Below are positions 53,398 through 64,000 of a DNA stretch of 64,000 bases, piece after piece (the stretch's first letter is position 1; every line of letters begins with the position of its first letter). Made by a program: the position numbers and the translations under genes. Source of the stretch: Sapria himalayana (lineage: Eukaryota; Streptophyta; Magnoliopsida; Malpighiales; Rafflesiaceae); contig JAREIK010004341.1 of assembly GCA_029783825.1 (NCBI GenBank), forward strand, positions 62,001 to 126,000, read 5' to 3'. A model generated the notes under the pieces. That model did not search any database, had not been told where the DNA came from, and saw nothing but the letters and a program-made list of their open reading frames with translations.

Positions 53398-53989
53398 GTA
53401 ATATATATGCAAAAACAAATATAATACATTGGCATTCTATATGTCCATCAATCATAGATTATATGTCTACCCATAGTTTGATTGTATATTAAGCCGAATT
53501 ATTTTTGAATAGTTATTTATTTTTATCTTCATGTAGCAAATAATTATGATATTTTTTTTGCATGTTTTAAATTTTTTTTATTTTGGTTTTATTCTTTTCA
53601 TTTCCGATTAACCAAATTATGAATCTTTGTAGGACATATTATGTGAGACAAAAGAAAAAATTTAGATTCAAAGCATTCAGACATTACAATGGTCCTTCCA
53701 ATTCATGGGTCTCATATTTACTAATTTCAACTTTATCAAAATGAGGGCTAGCTTATCTTATCTTTATTATTCTAAAAACATTTTATTTTTGCACTCTCTT
53801 TATCTCTAGACATAATTGCTGGACATCTTTTGGATTTTTGTTGAAGCTGTATGACAATCAACATTAATTTGTGTTTGTTCATGTCTATAATATTTGTTTT
53901 TATATACCTGTAAATATGTTTTTGTGTCTCTGAATTTTTTGGGTAGAGTTTTAGCCTATTATAGGTATGTAAAAGCCTATTTTCACCAG

Positions 53990-54440
53990 TGGAAGTGATG
54001 GTAGTGATGGCAGGGGTGGTAATAGAAGCTGCATCGGTGGTAGCGGAAGTGACAAAGACGGTAGTAGTGGTAGTGGTGGCAGTGGAACCATCAGCGACGG
54101 TAAGAGCAACAACAGCGACAACGATGGCAGCGATGGTTGTGGTGGTAATAACGGCAGAGATGACATCAGCGGCAGTAGTGGCAGAAGTGGAAAAAGCGGC
54201 AGAAGCAGTAGCAGTGGCATCAACCGGCATCAACGGCATCAGTAGAAGCTTTGGCAGTAGCGGCAGCAATGGCGGCGGTGGGGGTGGCAGCGGCAGCACC
54301 GCTAGCAGCAGCGGCAGCACTGGCAGCAATAGCATCAGCAGCGGCAGCAGGGACAGTGACAGTGGCATCGGCAGCGGTAGCAGCAGTGACACTGGTAGCG
54401 GTAGGGGAGGCAGTGTTAGTGGGAGCATCAGCAAGGCAAC
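53990..54440. repeat. trinucleotide tract 1 (GGT/GGC/AGC type)
   Basis: About 450 bp of 3-bp-period sequence of GGTAGTGGTGGC and GGCAGCAGCGGC type. All frames on both strands are nearly open and read as Gly/Ser, Val/Ala or Leu/Pro runs; these are composition artefacts. Confidence 0.88.
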
Positions 54441-54650
54441 AGATGCGGTATATACGTATGTATATAGTCAATATATACGTACATACAGTACTATAGTATT
54501 TTATGTACATATATATTGAGTATATATATGTACTAAGTATATATGTACGCATAATATTGTAGTTTATATGTACATATACTGCAGTAATATATGTACAAGT
54601 GAAATACTAGAATATATGTACATATTTACTACAGCAATATATATTCATTA
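54440..54650. repeat. GTACATATA-type palindromic motif cluster 1
   Basis: About ten copies of TATATGTACR and its complement within 210 bp. Comparable clusters follow at 55655-55850 and 56595-56790. Confidence 0.8.
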
Positions 54651-55204
54651 AAACATAGTTTTTTTTTATTTATTTTGATTTGATTTGGTGGTTTAAATTT
54701 CATACAGATATGGTACCGCATTGTTTCCCATACAAAGCTTGTATAAGTAAAGACATATTTCAACAAACATGATGCACCGTGACTCAGAAAGCATTTTTGC
54801 AGTAGAATGTTGGTGGTCGTAGGAGTAGAGGAAGAAAAAGTAACGTTAATGCATTGATAGATTATACTTTATGCACAATCGGTAAATAGTTTGATTAATA
54901 AGATGTAATCTAATTATTATTATTTTTTTGTTTTAGTTATTTAAAATATTGTATTAAAATAAGTTTTTAAAAGAATTTTTTTGTTTAATTTAAAATTTTA
55001 ATTTATAGTTTCTATTTCTATAAAATTTAATTTAAAAAAATTAAATTATTTAATTAAATTTTTGCTGAAATTGTATGACAATCAATTGTAATTTTTGTTT
55101 GTTCATGTCTATAATAACTATTTTTATATATCTGTGAATATGTTTGTGTTTCCCCAAATTATTTGGGTAAAGTTTTAGCCTATTATATGTATGTGAAACC
55201 CTAT

Positions 55205-55645
55205 TTTCAGCAGTGGTAGCTATGGCAGCGGCGGTAGTAGTGGTAGTGATGGTAGTGGTGGCAATGGTGCCAGAAGCGGTAGTGGTGGTAGTGGCACCGG
55301 TAGTGGTAGTAGCGGCACAGGCAGTGGAAGTGGCTACATCGGCAGCGGCGGCAGACGCGACAGCAATTGCAGCAGCTGCAGCGGAGGTAGTGAAGGAAGT
55401 AGTAGCATTAGTGGCAGCGGCGGCAGTGGCAGTCGCAACGGTATCAGTGGCTGTAGCTGCTGTAGCGGTAGCAACAGTAGCTGCACTGGAAAAGGTAGTG
55501 ACAGCAACAGAGGCAGTAGTGGCAGTGGCAGCTGCTCTGCTAGTGGCGGCATCAGCGGCAATAGCCACAGTGGCAGCGGCAGTAGTGGCAGGTGTGGCAG
55601 CTAGCAGCAGGGGCGGCAGCAACAGCAGAAGACGTAGGAATGGCA
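55205..55645. repeat. trinucleotide tract 2
   Basis: About 440 bp of the same GGTAGT/GGCAGC-type 3-bp repeat as tract 1, at the same place in the second unit. Open frames on both strands are artefacts. Confidence 0.88.
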
Positions 55646-56404
55646 ACAAATGCGGTATATATGTATGTATATAGTCAGTATATTCATACATATAATTTTG
55701 TAGTATTTTATGTACATATATATTGAGTATATATGTACTCGGTATATATGTACGCATAAAACTACAATTTATATGTACAAATAATGCAGTAATATATGTA
55801 CGAGTGAAGTGTCAGTATATATGTGCATTTTTGCTGGAATAATATATATTTATCAAAACATAGTTTTTTTTATTTATTTTGATTTGATTTAGTGGTTTAA
55901 ATTTCTCACAGATGTGGTACCGCATTGTTTCCCATACGATGCTTGTATAAGTGAAGGGATTTTTCAACAAACATGAAGCACCATGACATGGACAACTTTT
56001 TCGCAGCTGAAAGTTGGTGATCGGAGGAGCAGATGGAGAGAAAGCAACGTCAATGCATTGATAAATTATACTTTATGCACGATCAGTAGATACATTGTTT
56101 ACTAAGATGTAATATAATTTTTGTTATTTTTTTTAGTTATTAAAAATATTGTATTAGAATATGTTATTCAATGAATTTTATTTGTTTAATTTAAAATTTT
56201 CATTTATAGTTTCTGTTTTTATTAAATTTAATATAAAAATATTAAATTTTTAAATAAATTTTAGTTTAAGCTGTATGACAATCAACTTTAATTTGTGTTT
56301 GTTTATGTCTATAATAACTATTTTTATATATCTGTGAAAATGTTTGTGTGTCTTTGAATTAATTGGGTAAAGTTTTAGCCTATTATAGGTATGTAAAAGC
56401 ATAT

Positions 56405-56595
56405 TATCAGCAGCATTAGCATCGACAGGAGCAGCAGCGGCAGTGATGGTAGTGGAAGTAGTAGCGACTAAAGTGGTAGCGGCGGTAGCAGCAGCTGCAT
56501 CTGAAGTAGTGGCAGCACGAGAAGCAGTAGCAGAGAAGGCAATGGCAGTAGTTCTAGGAGCGGCAGTGGGAGCAGCAGCAACAGCACCAAATGAG
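56405..56595. repeat. trinucleotide tract 3 (short)
   Basis: About 190 bp of the same repeat type in the third unit, less than half the length of tracts 1 and 2. Confidence 0.85.
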
Positions 56596-57239
56596 GTATA
56601 TATCTACGAATAAAGTTAGCATATACGTACTTATAATACCATAGTATTTTATGTACGTATATACTAAGTATATTTGTACTCAGTTTATATGTACACATAA
56701 TACTATTGTTTATATGTACATATACTACAGTAATATATGTACGAGTGAAATGCTAGTATATATTTACATGTATACTGCATGATTATATATATATATATAT
56801 ATATATCAAAACATAACTTTTTTTAATTTGACTGAGTTGTTTAAATTTCTTACATATATGATACCGCATTATTCCTTATACAAATCTTCTATAAGTAATG
56901 AGATTTTTGACTAGACATTACGTGTCATGACCAAGACAGCTTTGTCGCAGAAGAAAAATTATGTATAGAGGAGCAGGGAAAGAGAAATCAATATCAATTA
57001 ATGAATATATTATACTTTATGCACTCATGGTAGATACATTGATGAATAAGATGAAATAAAATTTTGTTATTTTATTGTTTCAATTATGTAAAATATTGAA
57101 TTTGAATAAGATATTAAATGATTTTAATTTTTCTTTAATATAAATTATTTATAGTTTTAATTTTTATTCAATTTGATATAAAAATATTAAATTATTTAGC
57201 CAAAAAATTTTAATATAATTTAAATTCTAAAATAATTAT

Positions 57240-57671
57240 GAAATTAAATTATCTACGGAAAAATATCTTGCTAAATTAGCTAGTGAATTTTCCCTAGCTA
57301 ATATAGCTTGGGAAATATTAAAATTAGCGACATATTTTCCTCCATAATTTTATTTATCTATGGACTATAACAATCAGTAAATTTATAGACCAGCACTTTA
57401 GCTAGGGAATCATCCATCATTATTTTCATTTAGCAATGGAAAATCTCATTTATTTTGCTAATTTATCTAGTGAATTTGTCTTTTTTAGCAAGAGATTTTT
57501 CCGTCACTAACTTTTTAGCTAGGGATAGTATTCGTCGCTAAATTTTAGCAAGATGCACTTTAGATAGGGAATTGATCCGTCGGTAATCCGTCGCTATACC
57601 CCATTTAGCAAAGGAAAATACATATTTAGCTAGGGAATTGTCTCTAGCTTTATATGAATTTTCTTATAGTA
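57240..57671 (+). repeat. CACTA element 2 3' subterminal repeats and terminus
   Basis: Many TTAGCTAGGGA, AGCAAGAGATTTTTCCGTC and CTAGCTAATAT motifs, in the orientation opposite to the 5' end, ending ATTTTCTTATAGTA at 57671. Confidence 0.85.
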
Positions 57672-60294
57672 TAAATAAATAGATAGATAGATAGATATAT
57701 TGAATAATAGATAGAATTATATCCAGAATGATAGATAGACATATAGATAGACATATAGATAGACATATAGATAGGTAGATATATAGATAGACAGATATAA
57801 AGATAAATATATAGACTGATAGATAGATAGATAGCCACATAGATAGATATAGATAGAAAGACAGACAAATAGAAAGATAGACAGATAGATAAATAGATAG
57901 ATAGATTAATATACATATTGATAGTTAGATAGATAGACATATAGATAGGCAGATAGATAGACAGGTAGTTAGATAAATTGATAGAAAGAATAATAGTCAG
58001 ATTGATAGACAGATTTACACACAAATAAATAGATAGATAGATAGAAATATAGATAGAAATATGGATAGATAGATAGACAAATAGAAATACAGATAGGTCG
58101 ACAAATAGATAAACAACTAGATAGACAAATATATAGATAAATAGATAGATAAATAGATAGACAAATAGACAGATACAAAGATAGATAGATAGACAGATAG
58201 ATAGACAGATAGATAGGCAGATAGACAGATATATAGATAGACAAACATATAGATAGACAGATCGATAGAAAGATAGATATTTAGAAAGATAGATAGATAG
58301 ATGGTTAGATTGATAAACACTTTGATAGACAAATAGATAGACAAAAAGATAGTTCGATCAACATATAGATATAAAGATAGATATCTAATCTTATTGATAG
58401 TTTGATTGACATATAGATATATAGATATAAAGATATAAAGATATATAGATAAAAAGATTGATAGACATATAGATGTTTGATTTATAGACTTATTGATAGA
58501 TAGATTGGTAGAATTATAGAGAGAAAGATAAATATAAAGATATAAAATAGATAAATAGACATATAGATAGACACATTGATAGATAGATAAATAGATAGAT
58601 AGATAGACATAAAGAGAGACAAATAGAAAGACAGATAGATACACATATTGATAGACAGATAGATGTACATATAGATCAGTAGATAGATTGATTGATAAAA
58701 AATAGATAGACACATACATAGATAGATATGATTGATTGATAAAAGACAGCTAGATAGAGAAAAAGATAGATAAATAGATAGATATCTATCAATATGTGTA
58801 TATATTTATATTGATAGATAGATAGAAAGGCATAAAGTTACATAGATTGATATATAGATAAATTGATAGACAGACAGATAGATAGATAGAGAGATATATA
58901 GATAAATAGATTGATTGATAGACAAATAGATAAATAAATAGATATATAGATAGATAGATAGATAGATATAGATATATATATATATATATTAATAGACAGA
59001 ATGATAGATAGAATAATAGACAGATAGATCGACAGATATATAATTAGATAGATATATACCTAGAAAGATAGATAAATAGATAGTTAGTTAGATTGATAGA
59101 TATATAGATATATATATCGACATATAGATAGATAGATGGATATATAAATAGATATATAAATAGATATACAAATAGATATACAAATAGATGGATAGTTAGA
59201 TAATTAGATAGATAGATATATTGATTGATGGATAAATAGATAGATAGATATATAGATAGACAAATATATAGGTAGATAGATTGATTGACACATAGACAAA
59301 TAAATAGACAGATAGATAGGCATATAAATAGATAGACAGATAGAAAGACAAAAAGATAAATTAATAGATAGATTAAAAGATAAACAGATTGATAGATTGA
59401 TCGACAGACAAACAGATAGATAGATATATAGAATCATTGATTAATAGACATATTTTTAGATAAATTTATATACAAATAGATAGATAGATATAAACATAGA
59501 TAAATAGATAGATATAAAAATATATAGATAGATAGATATATAGATATATAGATATATAGGAAGATAGAAAGATATATGATACATAGATTGATAGATAAAT
59601 TAATAGACAGATAGATATACAGATAGATAGATATATAGATATACAGATAGATAGATAGCTTGATAGATAAAAAGATAAATAGATAAATTAATTGATATAT
59701 AGATATATAGATAGATATATAGATAGATGAATCATTGATTGATAGACGGGTAGAAAGATAGATTTATAGACAAATTGATAGACAGATAGATATAAAGATA
59801 GATGAACAATTAGATTGACAAATATATAGATAGATTTAGAGATAGATATATAGATAGATATATAGATAGAAATATAAACAGATAAATATTTTTGATTGAC
59901 AGATTAATAGACATATAGATATACAGATAGTTATATAGATAGATCGATATACAAATAGATAAATAGAATGAAAGACAAATAGATAAATAGATAGAGAGAT
60001 AGATATATATATATTGATAAACTGAATGATAGATAGTATAATATACAGATAGATTGACAGATAGATAGAAATATAAATAGATATATAAATAGATAGATAT
60101 ATAGATAGATATATAGATAGATAGATAGAGAGATAGAAAGATAGAGAGATAGAAATATATATAGAATGATAGTTAGATAGGTAGATAAATATATAGACAA
60201 ATATATAAAGAGAGAGATAGATAAATCAACAGATAGATATGCATATAGATAGCAATATATATTGATAAAGAAATATACAAATAAATAGATAAAT
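57672..60294 (+). repeat. GATA degenerate satellite, block E
   Basis: 2.6 kb continuing block D after the CACTA insertion, in the same orientation. Minus-strand frames are period artefacts. It ends exactly at CACTACAAC of the next element. Confidence 0.95.
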
Positions 60295-60402
60295 CACTAC
60301 AACAAAAAACATAATAAAAGATGCTTAAAAAGCATCATTATAATTAAATCATGTCACTTATCGATAGCGTCATCTGCTAGCGGGACATAAAATGTCTATA
60401 CA

Positions 60403-60534
60403 TATAATGACGTTTTTTTGCAGTGTCTTTGAATCATACCTTGATGCTAAAATAAAGTGTCATTGTTAATAAACAATGACACTTTATTTTAGCGTCAAGG
60501 AATGATTAAACGACATTGCAAAAAACGTCATTAT
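60403..60534. repeat. 132-bp near-perfect hairpin
   Basis: Inverted arms 60403-60467 and 60471-60534 around a 3-bp loop (AAT). The inner 28 bp per arm (CTTGATGCTAAAATAAAGTG then TCATTGTT) differ from their partner at one base; the outer part has a few mismatches and one 1-bp offset. Confidence 0.92.
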
Positions 60535-60559
60535 ATGTTGTAGCTATCATTAATTTTTT

Positions 60560-61949
60560 TTAATACTATGACACTTAGTAATAGCATCAAGGAAGATTAT
60601 GATTTAAATAAATTTAAATTTAATAATTATTATAAATATATTTTCACCTGTTATTGTAATACTGCATGCACATAAGAATAATATTCTTTACAATCCATAC
60701 CAAGAATATAGTTTTCAAGTACAATGGGGAACTCGAACTTCTTACAAATTAGAAAAAAAATATAACACAATTTCAACATTCATTTCTTAAATTCAATTCA
60801 AATTTTCTGATATATGCAACCCAATTGTGCCTTATTTCCATAAAACGGGTTCATGCTAGCCTGACAAAGTTGAGAGTTAATTTCCAAATAAGGTAACCTG
60901 CATACAAAAAGATGAACAATAAATACTTACACTTGCAGAAAAAAATATATTATAGAGCATTGGAAAAAAATAGGAATGATAACAATATATCATAAAAATA
61001 ATTTATAAACCAATTGACATATACGAGTAAACAAAGTTAACAACAACAAAAACAGAGTTAGTAGTAATGGATAAAATATAAAGTAGGAGATTTATTAATT
61101 ATGACATAAAAGTTGATCAAATTTTTTAAAATACAAAATAATAATAATTAATTTAAAACCTGTATGTGGGTAGCGAGTTTAAAGATCTCACAATCAACTT
61201 GAAAAAATACTACAAAAACTAATTAAATATAATAAAATGAAAGTTAACTTACTTGCCATGTTCCCAATACATCAAAAAAACTCGATGAGATGCTATGTAA
61301 TGTAATTTCAAGTTCTATTTGATTACACAAATATAATAATCCCATCCACTTATAGTTTTAGATTCATTAATAAAATAAAGGCTGCGTGAAAAAAAATTAT
61401 GCCTTGAAATAATAATTGTGTTTTATAAGAGTGAAAAGATAATTTACAATGTTGTGGTAAAGTATTGAAGCCAAAAGACAAAATCACAATTTTTTCTATT
61501 GGCAATCTACAAAAAAAATCTATGGTTGACAACATAAACAAAAGATAGTATGATAACAAAAAATTCCAATTACATATTCAAGTTTTGAATATTTAATAGA
61601 AAGTAATAAGTAATAGCTTTGAACTCATTATAAAAAATACTTTTATTATCACAATAGTTCATGGACTATTCCAAAGTTGGAAGATCTCCTAACTTGACCA
61701 AATATAAATTTACCTTTACACGCCTATGAATCATACATACAATATACTGATGTAATTCACCATATGAAAATTAGAGAAATATAATGTATGTGTAAGGAAA
61801 ATATGAAAATGTCTTCAAATGATTATGTCTAACAATTTACCTTCAGTCATAGTTTGGGTCAAAAGAGATTATGAACCTCATCAAAAGTTAAAGTTGGAAA
61901 TGCCAAAATTTGTTCATGCTTCAATACAAAAAGGTGTCCCCAATGCTTT
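60560..61949. other. CACTA element 3 interior, no gene recognised
   Basis: AT-rich, 3' of the protease pseudogene. One 69-codon minus frame (61350-61559) has no recognisable motif. Confidence 0.5.
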
Positions 61950-62246
61950 TCAAACCAAGGAAATTATTAAATGAGTCACCAACATCACCCATTCAGATCG
62001 TACTTCATCCAACTCATCTTTGTTGTATGATTTCTTCCCATTAAACTATTGAAAAGTAAAGTATTATTTTAATCAATAAAAATAGAAAATAAAAAAAAAC
62101 CTGATATATTGAGAAACAACAAATCAACACATACCTTTGTTGTTAGACATCCTTGATCAAGAATGATATCTCTCATATATCTTATCACATAGTATCCACA
62201 TTCAACACTACCTTGTTGTCTTGGGCACTGAATGGAAAATAAAATC

Positions 62247-62293
<47 letters not shown>

Positions 62294-63112
62294 AGTTACT
62301 TGCAAGTCATATTGTAATAAATTTAAAATTAAGCAGAAGAAACTAAATATTATATTACTCAGTTAATGAGTTATGTACCCCTAGTACAACCCAATTAGGC
62401 TCTCTTTTTGATGAGGTATATTTTTTAAAGTGAAGATTTCTTTGAGCCCTACAATAAGAAAAAAAATTTTTATTACCAAAAAATGCTTCATTCTATAATA
62501 AGAAGGGAAAAACTTACATATTAACAATGTCTTTAAGATCATCTGAAGGTGGATGATGCAAGGAATCAAGGTTATAAGTGATCAAAGTTTTTATGTCAAG
62601 TACCACCAATTCCAATGAAAACTACAAAATTAACATTAGTGTAACAACATAACATTTATAATTTGATAACTATGCATACTTATAATCTTACTTATGTTAA
62701 ATAACTTACCCTTGGTTATATGGAATAAAAACAAAATCTGCATTATTTGCATTCATCAACCGATTAGCTATAACCATTGACCTATTTTTCTTGCTTGCTT
62801 CTTCCAATCAAACTTTGGAAACCAAGGTCAGATTTACAAAAATAAATCGCTCTGCCTATTTAGCATCAACCATCTTTGTATGCAAGTGCCTGATTTAATT
62901 TCACACGATATTTAAAAGTTTTAATATTTTAATTTAACTAATATTAAATACAAATCTCATTATGAAAAATTAAAGCATAAATAAGATAGTTAAAATATAT
63001 GAAAAACATATTAAATGTTTCTCTTACCATATATAGAACATAAGGCAATTAGATGACACCTCTGTTGATGATATTATGATATCCATATTTTCTTTCATGA
63101 GGAAGGTCTTAA
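61950..63112 (-). pseudogene. Ulp1-like cysteine protease (peptidase C48) gene, broken
   Basis: C48 proteases cleave SUMO-like modifiers. Exons on the minus strand: about 63112-63028 (ends CLMFYIW), 62889-62710 (AERFIFVN ... DFVFIPYNQG), 62621-62518 (FHW ... YNLDSLHHPPSDDLKDIVN), 62448-62379 (AQRNLHFKKYTS ... PNWVVL), 62227-62135 (CPRQQGSVECGYYVIRYMRD) and 62045-61950 (FNGKKSYNKDELDEVRSEW, stop). Most exon joins have GT/AG ends and keep phase. The catalytic His (HW), Asp (LDS) and Cys (VECGYY) are all visible. Lesions: two stops in the second exon (TAG and TGA), a 1-bp deletion right after HW, and an off-by-one join before CPRQ. It is therefore dead as sequenced. It is an element-borne gene, not a host housekeeping gene. 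Confidence 0.83.
62250..62291. repeat. (TA)n microsatellite inside an intron of the protease pseudogene
   Basis: Pure TA run of about 42 bp between the fourth and fifth exon pieces. Confidence 0.92.
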
Positions 63113-63360
63113 ATGACTATCCACAAACCTCCTCTATGAAAATTAAGGTATAAATAACAATTTGACAGTCACCATCTTATTGTGATACTTAGAAAAAAAG
63201 TAACACTCAAGAATATTCAATGAATCAAAAATCATTTATAAATATTAGAGTAATCAAGAAAAATATATTTAGCCACCCAAAATATTATCATGTTTCATTA
63301 TGGAATAGATTCGTATTTTAGAATATTATCAATCAATTAGTTAATTTGTGGTTATAACTT

Positions 63361-63545
63361 TAGGTGCTAATGAGACGAGACAACTCACAAGCTACTCGAA
63401 CTCAACTCAATTAAAATTCGATCAAAACTCAACTCGTGTAAGATCAATTCAAATTCGAGCATGACTAAAAATGTTAACTAGTTTAGTCAACAAACTAGTA
63501 ACTCAACTCAAATAGTTCACAACTCAAAAAATTCTCGTATATAAA
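63361..63545 (+). mobile_element. candidate end of a hAT-like element with ACTCAACTCGA motifs
   Basis: TAGGTGCTAATGAGACGAGA at 63361 begins a run of short motifs in both orientations (GCTACTCGAACTCAACTCAA, CAACTCGTG, GAGTTACTAGTT-type). Many plant hAT elements start TAGGGGTG... and carry GAGCTCGA-type subterminal repeats, which this resembles in decayed form. No second end is seen in the window. Confidence 0.4.
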
Positions 63546-64000
63546 ATTTTAAAATTTTTTTTATTTATATCTCTATTTTAGGAGATGAAATATATAATAT
63601 ATCACTATTTTTTTTATTCTTAAAAATCATACATTTTTATTATTTATGTAGTTATAAATATATTTATTTTTAAAATATTTAATTTTCTCTAAAGAAACGA
63701 TATAATAAAATAGGATATAATTTTATAAATTATATTACTAAATTAATATTATAATGAATATATAAAAACTATTATTATAATTTATATCCAAATTATAAAT
63801 TAGTCATTATACATTTTTATATAAATCTTAAATAGTTTTCAGCTTACTTTTTATTTTATCTAAGCTTAGTTTTCTAACCTTAACAACTAATTTTAGGAGA
63901 ATTGTATAATTTTTTTACCAAACCAAACAAAATCTAATGTTGGATTCCACCCACTTACAACAATCAATGGAATGGTTGCATAGTTGTTGCATTAAAGAAA
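63546..64000. other. AT-rich end of window, nothing recognised
   Basis: Over 80% AT by eye, with no frame, motif or repeat I can support. Confidence 0.5.

Larger units (their letters stand above)
53841..57235 (+). repeat. three tandem units of about 1.2 kb inside CACTA element 2
   Basis: The landmark TGTATGACAATCAA recurs at about 53848, 55072 and 56272 (offsets about 1,224 and 1,200). Each unit runs in the same order: the landmark, TTTGTTTATGTCTATAATA-like text, AGTTTTAGCCTATTATAGGT, a trinucleotide tract, a run of GTACATATA motifs, AAAACATAGTTTTTTT, GGTACCGCATTGTTTCCCAT and an AT-rich tail. The third unit is shorter and the most diverged. Confidence 0.88.
49582..57671 (+). mobile_element. 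CACTA element 2: 8.1-kb non-autonomous Pack-CACTA
   Basis: Begins CACTATAAGAAAATG at 49582 and ends ATTTTCTTATAGTA at 57671; the ends are inverted repeats over 13 of 14 bases (the last G of TAGTG reads A). Both flanks are GATA satellite in the same orientation, so the element clearly inserted into the array. A clean 3-bp target duplication is not seen (GAT on the left, TAA on the right). It carries subterminal repeats, a block shared with element 1, captured ASPM-like exons, an apyrase piece, and three 1.2-kb tandem units. No transposase text is recognisable, so it would need one in trans. Confidence 0.87.
60295..64000 (-). mobile_element. CACTA element 3, different family, one end only
   Basis: CACTACAACAAAAAACATAA at 60295 abuts GATA satellite, a classic CACTA terminus unlike elements 1 and 2. 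Subterminal text uses AGCGTCA and TGACACTTT motifs with a large hairpin. A Ulp1-type protease gene lies inside, reading toward this terminus, so this is the element's 3' end in coding sense; Ulp1-like genes are known passengers of several plant DNA transposons. The other end is not in the window. Confidence 0.75.

Noticed and set aside
53772..55757. Long Leu/Pro, Ala/Val, Thr/Ala and Gly/Ser frames (up to 235 codons) on both strands
   Set aside because: They arise from trinucleotide tracts that keep all frames open; no domain and no start context.

Overview
The window is plant nuclear DNA (an angiosperm; I cannot name the species) made almost wholly of microsatellite and transposons. Evidence for a plant: intron-bearing remnants of plant genes, a plant Ty1/copia element primed by initiator-Met tRNA, CACTA elements with CACTA...TAGTG ends, and a hAT element with GC-rich subterminal sequence and an 8-bp target duplication. 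I see no intact host gene, no RNA gene and no CRISPR array.

Layout. About 36 kb (56%) is a degenerate 4-bp-period satellite of GATA/GACA type. It reads GATA on the + strand at 1-11234, TATC at 20441-33950 and 36037-42146, and GATA again at 47032-49581 and 57672-60294. The many long reading frames there (Tyr-Leu-Ser-Ile repeats) are artefacts of the period. The rest is transposon: (1) 11235-16901, a decayed, 3'-truncated Ty1/copia element with 5' LTR, primer site, gag, integrase and reverse transcriptase remnants; (2) 16902-20332, the 5' part of a CACTA element; (3) 33951-36036, an internally deleted hAT element inside the TATC block; (4) 42147-47031, a composite holding a Ty3/gypsy reverse transcriptase scrap, a CACTA 3' end, and a nearly complete 3,656-bp hAT element (42705-46360) with a perfect 8-bp duplication; (5) 49582-57671, an 8.1-kb non-autonomous CACTA element carrying captured host-gene pieces; (6) 60295 to the window end, one end of a different CACTA family with a broken Ulp1-type protease gene, perhaps invaded at 63361 by another hAT-like element.

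Most notable is element 5. It carries, in the sense direction, five exons with their introns from a plant gene of the ASPM / abnormal-spindle type (calponin-homology region), then the start of an apyrase (GDA1/CD39) gene, then three tandem units of about 1.2 kb, each with a (GGN/AGC)-type trinucleotide tract and a run of GTACATATA-like motifs. It is thus a Pack-CACTA element. CACTA elements 2 and 5 are one family, because about 740 bp (17455-18180 and 50157-50900) align by eye. The 3' end at 46972 looks like the same family, so the 22-kb TATC block may lie inside one giant CACTA copy spanning 16902-46972; this is an inference.

How the parts work together: nothing here acts as an operon or pathway. 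The window is a nest of dead or non-autonomous elements repeatedly inserted into a GATA satellite. Most in-frame stops in the captured and transposase genes are explained by C-to-T or G-to-A changes, as expected of methylated heterochromatin.
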